Shown: positions 28,600-37,796 of the stretch, one piece after another
How positions within the stretch are numbered: position 1 is the stretch's first letter
How the letters are laid out: every line of letters starts with the position of its first letter
Source: Vibrio splendidus 12E03
GTDB lineage: Bacteria; Pseudomonadota; Gammaproteobacteria; Enterobacterales; Vibrionaceae
Length of the DNA: 64,000 nt
Direction of reading: 5' to 3'
Assembly: GCF_000272105.2 (NCBI RefSeq)
Contig: NZ_AJZD02000062.1
Span: 28,656 to 92,655 of the forward strand
The notes under the pieces: model-generated
Told to the model about the DNA's origin: nothing
Databases searched by the model: none
Seen by the model: the letters and a program-made list of their open reading frames with translations, nothing else
Position numbers and translations under genes: made by a program

Positions 28600-28884
28600 A
28601 TGACTAAGTCTGAATTGATTGAAAGACTGTGCGCTGAGCAAACGCATCTTTCTGCAAAAGAAATTGAAGACGCTGTAAAAGACATTTTAGAGCATATGGC
28701 TTCAACACTAGAAAGTGGTGATCGAATCGAAATTCGCGGTTTTGGCAGCTTTTCTCTGCATTATCGTGAGCCTCGTGTTGGACGTAACCCAAAGACTGGT
28801 GACAAGGTAGAGTTAGAAGGTAAATACGTTCCTCACTTCAAACCAGGTAAAGAGCTGCGTGAACGAGTAAACTCAGGAATGTAG
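28600..28884 (+). CDS. ihfB: Integration host factor subunit beta
   Basis: A 94-residue DNA-bending protein, the same length as E. coli IHF-beta, acting as a heterodimer with IHF-alpha (not in this window). The beta arm carries [10 protein letters not shown], with the intercalating proline near residue 65, and the [10 protein letters not shown] block precedes it. The gene has its own candidate promoter and terminator. The position after rpsA matches E. coli. Confidence 0.97.
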   Translation: MTKSELIERLCAEQTHLSAKEIEDAVKDILEHMASTLESGDRIEIRGFGSFSLHYREPRVGRNPKTGDKVELEGKYVPHFKPGKELRERVNSGM

Positions 28885-28903
28885 CCTACTTATCGGAATT
28901 AAG

Positions 28904-28937
28904 AAAAGCGGCATACTATAATGTATGCCGCTTTTTT
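28904..28937 (+). terminator. Intrinsic terminator after ihfB
   Basis: AAAAGCGGCATAC pairs with GTATGCCGCTTTT across a TATAAT loop; a T run follows. Confidence 0.93.
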
Positions 28938-29013
28938 ATGACCATAATATGGTGGTCTGATTAGTAATTTTCCTGCATAATCGTACAGCTAACCAACCAA
29001 TGAGTGATGAACT

Positions 29014-29286
29014 ATGAAAATTATAAAAATAGTCGCCGTTATCGCACTTTTCCTAATTGCACTGGCTTTAGGCTCTCAAAACCAAACAACTGTAAATTTC
29101 AACTATCTGCTAGCGCAAGGTGACTTCCACCTCTCAAGTTTATTAGGTGTTGTATTCGTTTCAGGCTTCGCCCTTGCTTGGTTAGTCTTTGGTAACATGC
29201 ACATGCGGTCTCAGCTAAAAATTCATCGCTTAAAGAAGCAACTCAATAAGCAATCAAAGCAGGTCGCTGCTGATACTAAAGCTTAA
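29014..29286 (+). CDS. lapA: LapA-domain membrane protein
   Basis: A 90-residue inner-membrane protein with two membrane segments (about residues 2-20 and 42-63) and a basic, helical tail facing the cytoplasm. It contains the family SQNQTTVNFNYL block. LapA (YciS) works with LapB in controlling lipopolysaccharide synthesis. It lies 12 bases before lapB, and the lapA-lapB-pyrF order is that of E. coli. Confidence 0.92.
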   Translation: MKIIKIVAVIALFLIALALGSQNQTTVNFNYLLAQGDFHLSSLLGVVFVSGFALAWLVFGNMHMRSQLKIHRLKKQLNKQSKQVAADTKA

Positions 29287-29298
29287 AGGCTATATTTG

Positions 29299-30474
29299 AT
29301 GTTAGAGTTACTGTTCTTACTTTTGCCCATCGCAGCCGCATATGGCTGGTATATGGGTAATCGTAATGCTCAGCAAGAAAAACAAAAGCAATCACACCAG
29401 ATCTCCCGTCAATACGTGACGGGTTTGAACCTATTACTGTCAGATCAATCTGACAAAGCGGTTGATCACTTCATTGAGCTGCTTCAAGTAGACAATGAAA
29501 CCATCGATACTCACTTAGCTTTGGGCAACTTGTTCCGCTCAAGAGGCGAAGTCGACCGCGCTATTCGCATTCACCAAAATCTCATCTCTCGTTCGGGGCT
29601 TACCCTCGATCAGAAAAACCTCGCACTGCAACAATTAGCCAAAGACTATATGGTCTCTGGTTTCCTTGATCGCGCTGAAAAAATCTTTGAACAGCTTGTA
29701 GAAGAACCTGACCATAAAGAGGGCGCTTTACAGCAGTTGGTTGCTATTTACCAGCAGACCCGCGAGTGGAACAAGGCTATCCATTACGGAAATATCTTAG
29801 TTAAGCTCGGCAAGAAAAAAATGAAGATGCGTGCGACCGTTGCGCATTTCTGGTGTGAGCTTGCAATGCAAGAACAAGCCGATGGTAATCGTTCTAAAGC
29901 GCTTCAGCATTTTAAGAAGGCGCTTTCTGAAGACCCTAAATGTGTTCGCGCAAGTATCGCACTAGGGAAGTTCCACTTAGCGAACGAAGATTACCAAAAG
30001 ACAATTGATTGTCTTGAATCGGTACTTGAACAAGATATCGATTTTATCAGTGAGGTGTTGCCAACCCTTGCTGAGTGTTACCACAAGCTTGGACAAGAAG
30101 CTCAATTGGTCGAGTTCCTCAAAGCGTGTATTCAGAAGAAAGCCGGTGTATCTGCCGAACTGATGCTGGCGCAATTGGTTGCTCACCATGAAGATGTAGG
30201 CTCAGCTCAAGAGCTACTGACAAAGCAGCTTGTTAAAAACCCAACTATGAAAGGTTTTTATCGATTAATCGATTACCACCTAGCGGAAGCAGAAGAAGGC
30301 CGAGCAAAAGACAGCTTAACCACACTTCAATCTATGGTTGGTGAACAGCTTAAGGTTAAGCCTCATTACCGTTGTCGTCAGTGTGGTTTCTCGACACACT
30401 CTTTGTATTGGCACTGCCCTTCATGTAAAGGGTGGGGGACGATCAAGCCTATTCGTGGGCTTGATGGTGAATAG
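29299..30474 (+). CDS. lapB: Lipopolysaccharide assembly protein LapB
   Basis: A 391-residue protein (E. coli 389). The N-terminal membrane anchor MLELLFLLLPIAAAYGWYMG is followed by about nine TPR repeats on the cytoplasmic side. A C-terminal rubredoxin-like zinc domain has two CxxC pairs (CRQC and CPSC around residues 357-374). LapB promotes FtsH-mediated degradation of LpxC and so limits lipid A synthesis. The frame also opens at a TTG one codon earlier, but the ATG at 29299 matches the conserved start. Confidence 0.95.
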   Translation: MLELLFLLLPIAAAYGWYMGNRNAQQEKQKQSHQISRQYVTGLNLLLSDQSDKAVDHFIELLQVDNETIDTHLALGNLFRSRGEVDRAIRIHQNLISRSGLTLDQKNLALQQLAKDYMVSGFLDRAEKIFEQLVEEPDHKEGALQQLVAIYQQTREWNKAIHYGNILVKLGKKKMKMRATVAHFWCELAMQEQADGNRSKALQHFKKALSEDPKCVRASIALGKFHLANEDYQKTIDCLESVLEQDIDFISEVLPTLAECYHKLGQEAQLVEFLKACIQKKAGVSAELMLAQLVAHHEDVGSAQELLTKQLVKNPTMKGFYRLIDYHLAEAEEGRAKDSLTTLQSMVGEQLKVKPHYRCRQCGFSTHSLYWHCPSCKGWGTIKPIRGLDGE

Positions 30475-30506
30475 ATTTGTGGTCACTTTAAGACCAAATT
30501 ATTAAT

Positions 30507-30530
30507 TGCAGCTTTCGGGCTGCATTTTTA
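30507..30530 (+). terminator. Intrinsic terminator between lapB and pyrF
   Basis: TGCAGC (30507-30512) and GCTGCA (30519-30524) around a TTTCGG loop, followed by TTTTTA. The short stem may allow read-through into pyrF. Confidence 0.65.
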
Positions 30531-30598
30531 TGACTGTTATTTATCACCTGCTTAGGTGATTAGAAATTTTTAGAAAGTTAACTGCGTTAGGAGATGAA

Positions 30599-31294
30599 AT
30601 GAACGACCAAAAAATCATTGTAGCCTTGGATTATGATAATCAAGCGGATGCGTTAGCCTTTGTCGATCGAATTGACCCAGCATCTTGCCGCCTAAAAGTG
30701 GGCAAAGAGATGTTTACCCTGTTTGGCCCTGAATTTGTTCGTGAATTACATAAGCGTGGTTTCTCAGTATTTTTAGACCTTAAATTCCACGACATCCCGA
30801 ACACATGTTCAAAAGCAGTCCGTGCTGCCGCTGAACTGGGTGTTTGGATGGTGAACGTACACGCAAGTGGCGGTGAGCGTATGATGACGGCTTCTCGCGA
30901 AATCTTAGAACCTTATGGCAAAGATCGTCCACTGTTAATCGGTGTAACGGTACTCACCAGTATGGAGCAATCTGACTTAGCGGGTATCGGTCTGGATCTT
31001 GAACCACAACAACAAGTGATGCGCTTGGCTTCTCTAACGAAAAACTCTGGCTTAGACGGTGTTGTATGTTCTGCACAAGAGGCTTCTTTGCTTAAAGGTG
31101 CACTTGGTCAAGAGTTCAAGCTAGTTACTCCAGGTATTCGTCCTGTCGGCGCAGATGTGGGTGACCAGAAGCGCATCATGACGCCTTCTAAAGCGATTGA
31201 ATCAGGTTCAGACTACCTTGTTATTGGTCGTCCGATTACGCAAGCGATAGACCCTGCTGCTGTACTTGCAGAGATCAACGGTACGCTTGCTTAA
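30599..31294 (+). CDS. pyrF: Orotidine 5'-phosphate decarboxylase
   Basis: A 231-residue enzyme for the last step of UMP synthesis. The catalytic Asp-x-Lys-x-x-Asp motif is seen in [12 protein letters not shown] near residue 60. [12 protein letters not shown] block near residue 180 binds the phosphate. An AGGAGA Shine-Dalgarno precedes the ATG. The E. coli partner yciH does not follow here; a strong terminator does. Confidence 0.97.
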   Translation: MNDQKIIVALDYDNQADALAFVDRIDPASCRLKVGKEMFTLFGPEFVRELHKRGFSVFLDLKFHDIPNTCSKAVRAAAELGVWMVNVHASGGERMMTASREILEPYGKDRPLLIGVTVLTSMEQSDLAGIGLDLEPQQQVMRLASLTKNSGLDGVVCSAQEASLLKGALGQEFKLVTPGIRPVGADVGDQKRIMTPSKAIESGSDYLVIGRPITQAIDPAAVLAEINGTLA

Positions 31295-31324
31295 GTCTAT
31301 ATTTGGATTGAGATATAAATAAAG

Positions 31325-31356
31325 AAGGCCAGCAAATTGCTGGCCTTAATTTTTTA
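31325..31356 (+). terminator. Terminator after pyrF, possibly bidirectional
   Basis: AAGGCCAGCA, loop AAT, TGCTGGCCTT, then TAATTTTTT. It lies between convergent pyrF and miaE. Confidence 0.88.
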
Positions 31357-31398
31357 GTCTGGATTAGTCTAAACTGGACTGAATGTTCTGTGTGGAGC

Positions 31399-32154
31399 CT
31401 AAACCGGAGCACCACTATGGAATTTGAAGTCGCTGTCTTCTGAAGTGATAAGATCAGCTTCTACTTGAGCAAAATGCGAAATACGCTCTGAAATATCTTT
31501 CCCTGCGATCTGTTCTGCTAGCTCAAGGTAATCTTGGTAGTGGCGAGCTTCTGAACGAAGTAGAGACACGTAAAACTTCTCCATGTCTTCTTCCAAGAAA
31601 GGAGCCAATTTAGCGAAGCGCTCACAAGAGCGAGCTTCAATAAACGCACCGATGATAAGCTTATCAACCAGGGCATCAGGCTCGTAAGTCTTAACTTGTT
31701 TGATCAAGCCCTTAGCGTAACGACCCGCCTCGATTGGCTGGTAAGTCACGCCTTTCTTCTCCATCAACTCCATGACTTGGTAGAAGTGATGCAGCTCTTC
31801 TTTGATCAGTAAAACCATCTTATCGATTAGGTCAGCACCGTAATTACAGCCTTCTTTCGCTGTGATTTGCTTGGATACGTTGCTTTTACCACGCAGAGAC
31901 TCTAAGTCTCCGATACGACGGTAAGCAAATTGCTCGTATGGCAAAATCCATTCATTCAGTTGTTTCGCGCTTTCTTTATCAACTGCGTACTTGCGGATAA
32001 GGAACAAAGCACTCTGTGCAGCCTTCAGTTCACACAGCATGTGATCGCGTAGAATGATGTGAAGATTTTCAGGCTTTTTGGCTTCATCTATCCATGAATC
32101 TGGCGTTTCGGCTTTAAGAAAAGAGTGGATTGGAGCGAGTAATTCTTGATACAT
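31399..32154 (-). CDS. miaE: tRNA-(ms2io6A37) hydroxylase MiaE
   Basis: A 251-residue, oxygen-dependent diiron monooxygenase that hydroxylates the isopentenyl group of ms2i6A37 in tRNA. The diiron ligands are in helical carboxylate/histidine motifs: EELHHF near residue 118, EARSCERF near 172 and SEARHYQDY near 203. E. coli K-12 lacks this gene but Salmonella and vibrios have it. The gene is monocistronic, as a strong terminator separates it from the upstream gene on the same strand. Confidence 0.92.
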   Translation of the reverse strand: MYQELLAPIHSFLKAETPDSWIDEAKKPENLHIILRDHMLCELKAAQSALFLIRKYAVDKESAKQLNEWILPYEQFAYRRIGDLESLRGKSNVSKQITAKEGCNYGADLIDKMVLLIKEELHHFYQVMELMEKKGVTYQPIEAGRYAKGLIKQVKTYEPDALVDKLIIGAFIEARSCERFAKLAPFLEEDMEKFYVSLLRSEARHYQDYLELAEQIAGKDISERISHFAQVEADLITSEDSDFKFHSGAPV

Positions 32155-32243
32155 GGTCAGGGAAAGTTTGTTGATAATGCGGGGATTTTATCACAGCTCA
32201 AGAGATCTCCCTATACAGAGAAAGGAAATTCAACAGCTACAAA

Positions 32244-32279
32244 AAAGGCCGCCTATTTAATGTAAATAAGGCGGCCTTT
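32244..32279 (-). terminator. Strong terminator between the coiled-coil gene and miaE
   Basis: AAAGGCCGCCTATTTA (32244-32259) pairs with TAAATAAGGCGGCCTTT (32263-32279) apart from one extra A. The minus-strand reading is followed by a T run (complement of A at 32241-32246). Ends the upstream gene on the minus strand. Confidence 0.9.
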
Positions 32280-32297
32280 AAGTGTTGAGTTAGACTG

Positions 32298-33062
32298 TTA
32301 CCATTTCTTCTTCTGACCGAAGAGGGCATCCATATCGTCTTCACGCTCTTTAGATTCCATCTGCTGCAAATCTTGAGCGTTTTTGTCTTGGCGTTTCTGG
32401 TCAAGTTCGTTGAGCATCTGCTGAAGCTTTTCTTTGGCTTGATTAGAGTAGGAGTCGTTCTTAGTCGCTAAAGCATCAATGCCTTTGCGTAATAGCTGAA
32501 TCGCTGTGCCTGGTTGTCCGCGAGAAATCGAATCGTTTGCACGTTTAATAACATTTTCAATGTTAATACGGATTTGAATCGTTTCTAGGCGAGCATTTTC
32601 AACCACATAAGCTTGAGTCTCGAAACGGCCTTTATTGTGCTCGTTACGTACCGTATCACGCAGGCGTTTAACTAACTTAAGCATCATGATCGCTTGCTTG
32701 TCACTGCTTGGTGAGCGGAAAGCGGTACTCTCGCCACCTTTGTAGTTCTCTTTAAGCTGAGTAATCTGTTGTTTTACGCTTTCAATGCGTTGGGCAAGCT
32801 GCTTATTTTTTGGATCGAGTTGATACATGTTTTCTAATGCATCAAGAATTCGATTGTTTAAGCATACAAGAAGATCTTGGCTAAACGGCATGTGATGAGC
32901 GTTGCCAATCAGTTCTTCTGTACCATCAATAATGGTTAGATAACGAGAAGCTTCCTGTTTCTTCGCTGTTTCTACCTTAACTTTATATTGAAGCATGATG
33001 TTGTAGCCTAAAACTAACACCAAAAGAACGGCTACTAAGGCGATTATTAAACCAATATTCAT
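32298..33062 (-). CDS. Membrane-anchored coiled-coil protein of unknown function
   Basis: I do not recognise a characterised family. The 254-residue product has one N-terminal membrane segment (about residues 4-24). A short polar region follows, then extended charged helices likely to form coiled coils (about residues 85-120 and 195-240). The C-terminus is very basic (FGQKKKW). A segment near residues 168-205 (NDSISRGQPGTAIQLLRKGI) looks like one TPR-type helix pair. Such proteins are often loosely labelled DNA-repair ATPases in Vibrio genomes, but no Walker motif is present, so that label is not justified. It is divergent from cysB. Confidence 0.8.
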   Translation of the reverse strand: MNIGLIIALVAVLLVLVLGYNIMLQYKVKVETAKKQEASRYLTIIDGTEELIGNAHHMPFSQDLLVCLNNRILDALENMYQLDPKNKQLAQRIESVKQQITQLKENYKGGESTAFRSPSSDKQAIMMLKLVKRLRDTVRNEHNKGRFETQAYVVENARLETIQIRINIENVIKRANDSISRGQPGTAIQLLRKGIDALATKNDSYSNQAKEKLQQMLNELDQKRQDKNAQDLQQMESKEREDDMDALFGQKKKW

Positions 33063-34359
<1,297 letters not shown>

Positions 34360-34387
34360 TCTCGTCGTGTAAATCTAGATTCTTATT

Positions 34388-34416
34388 CGGCCTGTATTTG
34401 CAGGCCGTTTTTCTTT
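34388..34416 (+). terminator. Intrinsic terminator after cysB
   Basis: CGGCCTG (34388-34394) and CAGGCCG (34401-34407), then TTTTTCTTTT. Confidence 0.9.
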
Positions 34417-34499
34417 TGGGCTTTTAGTTTTCGTTTTCTTTATCGAGTCTTTCCATTTCGACCTCTTACCCCTACAATCCACGCATCATAGGGGGAAGC

Positions 34500-35702
34500 A
34501 TGCATTCACGATTTAAAATACTCGATTCATTTTTGCTAGAGCACCAGATTTACTGGCGTTCAGAGCCTTTTCACCTATGTCAAACTCAACAGCAGCCGTG
34601 GAAAGAGGTCAATCGTCCACTCGTTGATTGGTTAGAAGACTTAAGCATTGAAAGCATTCAAACTTTAAAAGAAAACCCTGAGCTGTTGGCCGAGGAACTG
34701 ACTCGTTTCCTACCTGAATTAGAAACTGCTACCCAAAACATCCAGTTCGATAACACTGCTTTGGTTGGTTTAGACCTCCCACGTGGTACTGCTGATGGTA
34801 TTCCTGGCCGAAAGCTACATCAAATTGTCGCAATGGGCGAGGCTGCATTAGGCCATCACCATGGCAAAGAGTGGCTCGAATGGTGTTCTGGTAAAGGCTT
34901 TCTTGGTCGAATCCTATCTCAGCAATCGGATCAAAAAGTCACTAGCTTTGAATGGCAGCAATCGTTATGCGAAAGCGGACAAAAGATTGCGGATGACCAG
35001 AAGTTAGCGATGAATTTTGTTCAAGGAGATGCGTTTTCAGACAAGGCCGATGACGTATTTAACTCAAACCAACATGCAGTAGCCCTTCATGCTTGTGGCG
35101 ATCTTCATGTTGAGTTAGTTAAAAAGTCAGTGTCACATGGGCTACCCGCGGTCACGATTTCCCCTTGTTGTTATCATCTTATTCGAGACGAAAACTACCA
35201 AGCGATGTCTTTTGTCTCGAAAAGATCAGCATTAACGTTAAGTAAGAGCGATTTAAGAATCCCGCTTCAAGAAACCGTCACTGGTGGTGAAAGAGTAAAA
35301 AGACATCGTCAACTAGAGATGAGCTATCGTCTAGGCTTCAGCCAGTTACTTAAGGCTGAACTTAACATTGACGAATATATTCCTGTACCGAGCATCAAAA
35401 AATCAGAGTTAGCTGAGGGTTTTGAATCCTTCTGCCGTTGGGCATCTGAAGTGAAAGAGATGTCGCTGGGTTCCGATATCGATTTTGACTCTTATTTGGT
35501 TCAAGGCGAAGTGCTTTTCTGGGAAATGGAAAAGCTGAGTTTGGTTCAACAAGTCTTTAGAAGACCTTTAGAGATATGGCTGGCTTTAGATCGCGCTATC
35601 TATCTGCAAGAGCAAGGTTATGAAGCTACGATTGAAGAGTTCTGTGAACGCAGTATTACGCCAAGAAATCTATTGATTCATGGGGTTAAAATCGAGCGCT
35701 AG
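34500..35702 (+). CDS. SAM-dependent methyltransferase, Methyltransf_32-like
   Basis: A 400-residue protein. The central domain has the motifs of the methyltransferase family that also includes eukaryotic GSTCD and METTL25-type proteins: WCSGKGFLG (residues 128-136, SAM-binding loop), HACGD (197-201) and SPCCYH (221-226). The cysteine pair in the last motif is typical. N- and C-terminal regions of about 100 and 170 residues are of unknown fold. Substrate unknown. The gene stands alone between terminators. A GGGGGAAGC ribosome site precedes the ATG. Confidence 0.75.
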   Translation: MHSRFKILDSFLLEHQIYWRSEPFHLCQTQQQPWKEVNRPLVDWLEDLSIESIQTLKENPELLAEELTRFLPELETATQNIQFDNTALVGLDLPRGTADGIPGRKLHQIVAMGEAALGHHHGKEWLEWCSGKGFLGRILSQQSDQKVTSFEWQQSLCESGQKIADDQKLAMNFVQGDAFSDKADDVFNSNQHAVALHACGDLHVELVKKSVSHGLPAVTISPCCYHLIRDENYQAMSFVSKRSALTLSKSDLRIPLQETVTGGERVKRHRQLEMSYRLGFSQLLKAELNIDEYIPVPSIKKSELAEGFESFCRWASEVKEMSLGSDIDFDSYLVQGEVLFWEMEKLSLVQQVFRRPLEIWLALDRAIYLQEQGYEATIEEFCERSITPRNLLIHGVKIER

Positions 35703-35750
35703 TGGTAAATCGTACTGTTACGTGTTTTTACGAACTAAATCCATTAATGC

Positions 35751-35788
35751 AAAAAAGCCAGCGCGACATAATGTCGTACTGGCTTTTT
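35751..35788 (+). terminator. Bidirectional terminator between the methyltransferase gene and ald
   Basis: AAAAAGCCAG pairs with CTGGCTTTTT, with an inner CGACAT/ATGTCG stem beyond a two-base mismatch. It is flanked by A and T runs, suiting both convergent genes. Confidence 0.88.
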
Positions 35789-35857
35789 GTTTAATGTGTA
35801 TGAGTTAACGGAACGCTTCAACGAGAAGATTATTGCGTTCAGTTAGTCATTACATCA

Positions 35858-36982
35858 TTAGTTAAACATTACGATTGCTTCTGCTGGGTCTACGTATTCT
35901 AGGTCAAAGCTCTCTGCAACTTCTTTACAAGTCACTTTACCGTGGATTACGTTTAGACCTTCTAGGAAGCCTTTATCAGATAGAAGTGCTTCGCGGTAAC
36001 CTTTGTTCGCTAGCTTAACAATGTAAGGAAGTGTTGCATTGTTTAGTGCGTAAGTTGAAGTACGAGCAACGGCACCTGGCATGTTAGCAACACAGTAGTG
36101 AACTACATCGTCAACGATGTAAGTTGGGTCTGCGTGCGTTGTAGCGTGTGAAGTTTCAAAACAACCACCTTGGTCGATTGCAACGTCAACAACTGCTGAA
36201 CCTGGCTTCATCTTAGCGATGTGCTCTTTTGTAACAAGTTTAGGAGCCGCTGCACCTGGGATTAGTACTGCACCAATCACTAGGTCTGCTTCTAGAACAT
36301 GCTTCTCGATAGCGTCTTCAGTAGAATAAACTACTTTTGCGCGACCTTGGAATTCTTCATCAAGGCGACGAAGCGTATCTACGTTACGGTCAAGAATTGT
36401 AACATCTGCGCGAAGACCAACAGCCATACGTGCTGCGTTAGCGCCTACAACACCGCCGCCAACAACAACAACTTTTGCTGGTTCAACGCCAGGAACGCCA
36501 CCAAGAAGAAGACCACAACCACCGTTAGATTTCTCTAATGTTTGTGCACCTGCTTGAATAGACATGCGACCAGCGACTTCAGACATTGGTGCTAATAGTG
36601 GCAAGCGACCCATATTATCTGTTACAGTCTCATAGGCTACGCAGACAGCTTTGCTCTTGATCAGCTCTTCAGTTTGTGGAAAATCTGGTGCAAGGTGTAA
36701 ATAGGTAAATAATATTTGCCCTTCGCGAAGCATAGCTCGCTCGACAGCTTGAGGTTCTTTAACCTTTACAATCATCTCTGCTTTCGCGAAAACGTCAGCA
36801 GCAGTAGGAAGAATGGATGCGCCTACAGCGATGTAATCATCGTCTGAAAAACCGATACCAGTACCGGCATTGGTTTCTACAAAAACTTGGTGGCCGTGTG
36901 AGATTAGTTCTCTCACGCTAGCTGGGGTCATACCAACGCGGTATTCGTGGTTTTTGATTTCCTTAGGTACGCCAATGATCAT
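35858..36982 (-). CDS. ald: Alanine dehydrogenase
   Basis: A 374-residue NAD-dependent enzyme interconverting L-alanine and pyruvate plus ammonia. It begins [20 protein letters not shown], the family signature with the substrate-binding arginine and lysine. The NAD-binding motif [14 protein letters not shown] is near residue 172. It is divergent from lrp across 156 bp, which contains an Lrp-like box; alanine-responsive control by Lrp is plausible from this layout. Confidence 0.96.
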   Translation of the reverse strand: MIIGVPKEIKNHEYRVGMTPASVRELISHGHQVFVETNAGTGIGFSDDDYIAVGASILPTAADVFAKAEMIVKVKEPQAVERAMLREGQILFTYLHLAPDFPQTEELIKSKAVCVAYETVTDNMGRLPLLAPMSEVAGRMSIQAGAQTLEKSNGGCGLLLGGVPGVEPAKVVVVGGGVVGANAARMAVGLRADVTILDRNVDTLRRLDEEFQGRAKVVYSTEDAIEKHVLEADLVIGAVLIPGAAAPKLVTKEHIAKMKPGSAVVDVAIDQGGCFETSHATTHADPTYIVDDVVHYCVANMPGAVARTSTYALNNATLPYIVKLANKGYREALLSDKGFLEGLNVIHGKVTCKEVAESFDLEYVDPAEAIVMFN

Positions 36983-37096
36983 CCTGACTCCTCATTTTAT
37001 TTTGGTTGTTTTATCTATGTGTAGGGTAATTCTGTCGAATTAATATCTAGTATAGATAGGTTTAGATAAAATTTGATACTGAATATTAAAAAGTTG

Positions 37097-37111
37097 TAGT
37101 ATATTTTTTTG
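37097..37111 (+). promoter_or_regulatory. Lrp-type box upstream of lrp
   Basis: TAGTATATTTTTTTG fits the E. coli Lrp consensus YAGHAWATTWTDCTR at 14 of 15 positions. It is 28 bp before the lrp ATG and inside the ald-lrp divergent region, consistent with autoregulation. A/T richness raises the chance rate. Confidence 0.5.
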
Positions 37112-37138
37112 CAAGGAAGTAATAAGGTGGAATAAAAA

Positions 37139-37633
37139 ATGGCAGACAATTATAAGAAGCCGTCCAAGGAACTAGATCGTATTGACCGCAACATTCTTAA
37201 TGAGTTGCAAAAAGACGGTCGTATCTCAAACGTTGAACTCTCAAAACGAGTAGGACTTTCTCCGACTCCATGTCTTGAGCGTGTTCGTCGTTTAGAACGT
37301 CAAGGTTACATTACTGGGTACACAGCGTTGCTGAACCCACAGTACCTTGATGCTTCACTTTTAGTGTTTGTTGAAATTACTTTGAACCGTGGTGCGCCAG
37401 ATGTGTTCGAACAATTCAACACCGCTGTTCAGAAACTTGATGACATCCAAGAGTGTCATTTAGTGTCGGGTGATTTTGACTATCTTCTAAAAACACGTGT
37501 ATCGGATATGGGTGCTTACCGTAAGTTACTGGGTGATACGTTACTGCGTCTACCAGGCGTAAACGACACTCGTACCTACGTTGTAATGGAAGAAGTGAAA
37601 CAAACTAATCAACTTGTGATTAAAACTCGTTAA
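37139..37633 (+). CDS. lrp: Leucine-responsive regulatory protein Lrp
   Basis: A 164-residue global regulator with the same length as, and very high similarity to, E. coli Lrp; it is not a diverged family member. The helix-turn-helix includes GRISNVELSKRVGLSPTPCLERVRRLE (about residues 29-55), and the effector-binding RAM domain follows. It controls amino-acid metabolism and surface functions according to leucine and alanine levels. It precedes ftsK as in E. coli but is separated from it by two hairpins. Confidence 0.97.
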   Translation: MADNYKKPSKELDRIDRNILNELQKDGRISNVELSKRVGLSPTPCLERVRRLERQGYITGYTALLNPQYLDASLLVFVEITLNRGAPDVFEQFNTAVQKLDDIQECHLVSGDFDYLLKTRVSDMGAYRKLLGDTLLRLPGVNDTRTYVVMEEVKQTNQLVIKTR

Positions 37634-37652
37634 TCACAATTGGTGAAATGAA

Positions 37653-37679
37653 AGAAAGCGGACTTTTGTTCCGCTTTCT
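37653..37679 (+). terminator. Terminator-like hairpin after lrp
   Basis: AGAAAGCGGA pairs with TCCGCTTTCT around CTTTTGT. The following bases are only moderately T-rich. Confidence 0.65.
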
Positions 37680-37740
37680 TGCTTTCTGGAATTGGGTTTT
37701 TCGGTTTGATATGGTTAAATCAACAGTAGTTTCATTGAAA

Positions 37741-37770
37741 CGAGCGGCGCGTGCCGCTCGCTATGTTTTT
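37741..37770 (+). terminator. GC-rich hairpin before ftsK
   Basis: CGAGCGGC, loop GCGT, GCCGCTCG, then CTATGTTTTTA. It ends 27 bases before the ftsK ATG, so it is either a second lrp terminator or part of the ftsK leader. Confidence 0.6.
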
Positions 37771-37796
37771 ATCCCGTTTAATTATTAAGTTGGTTT

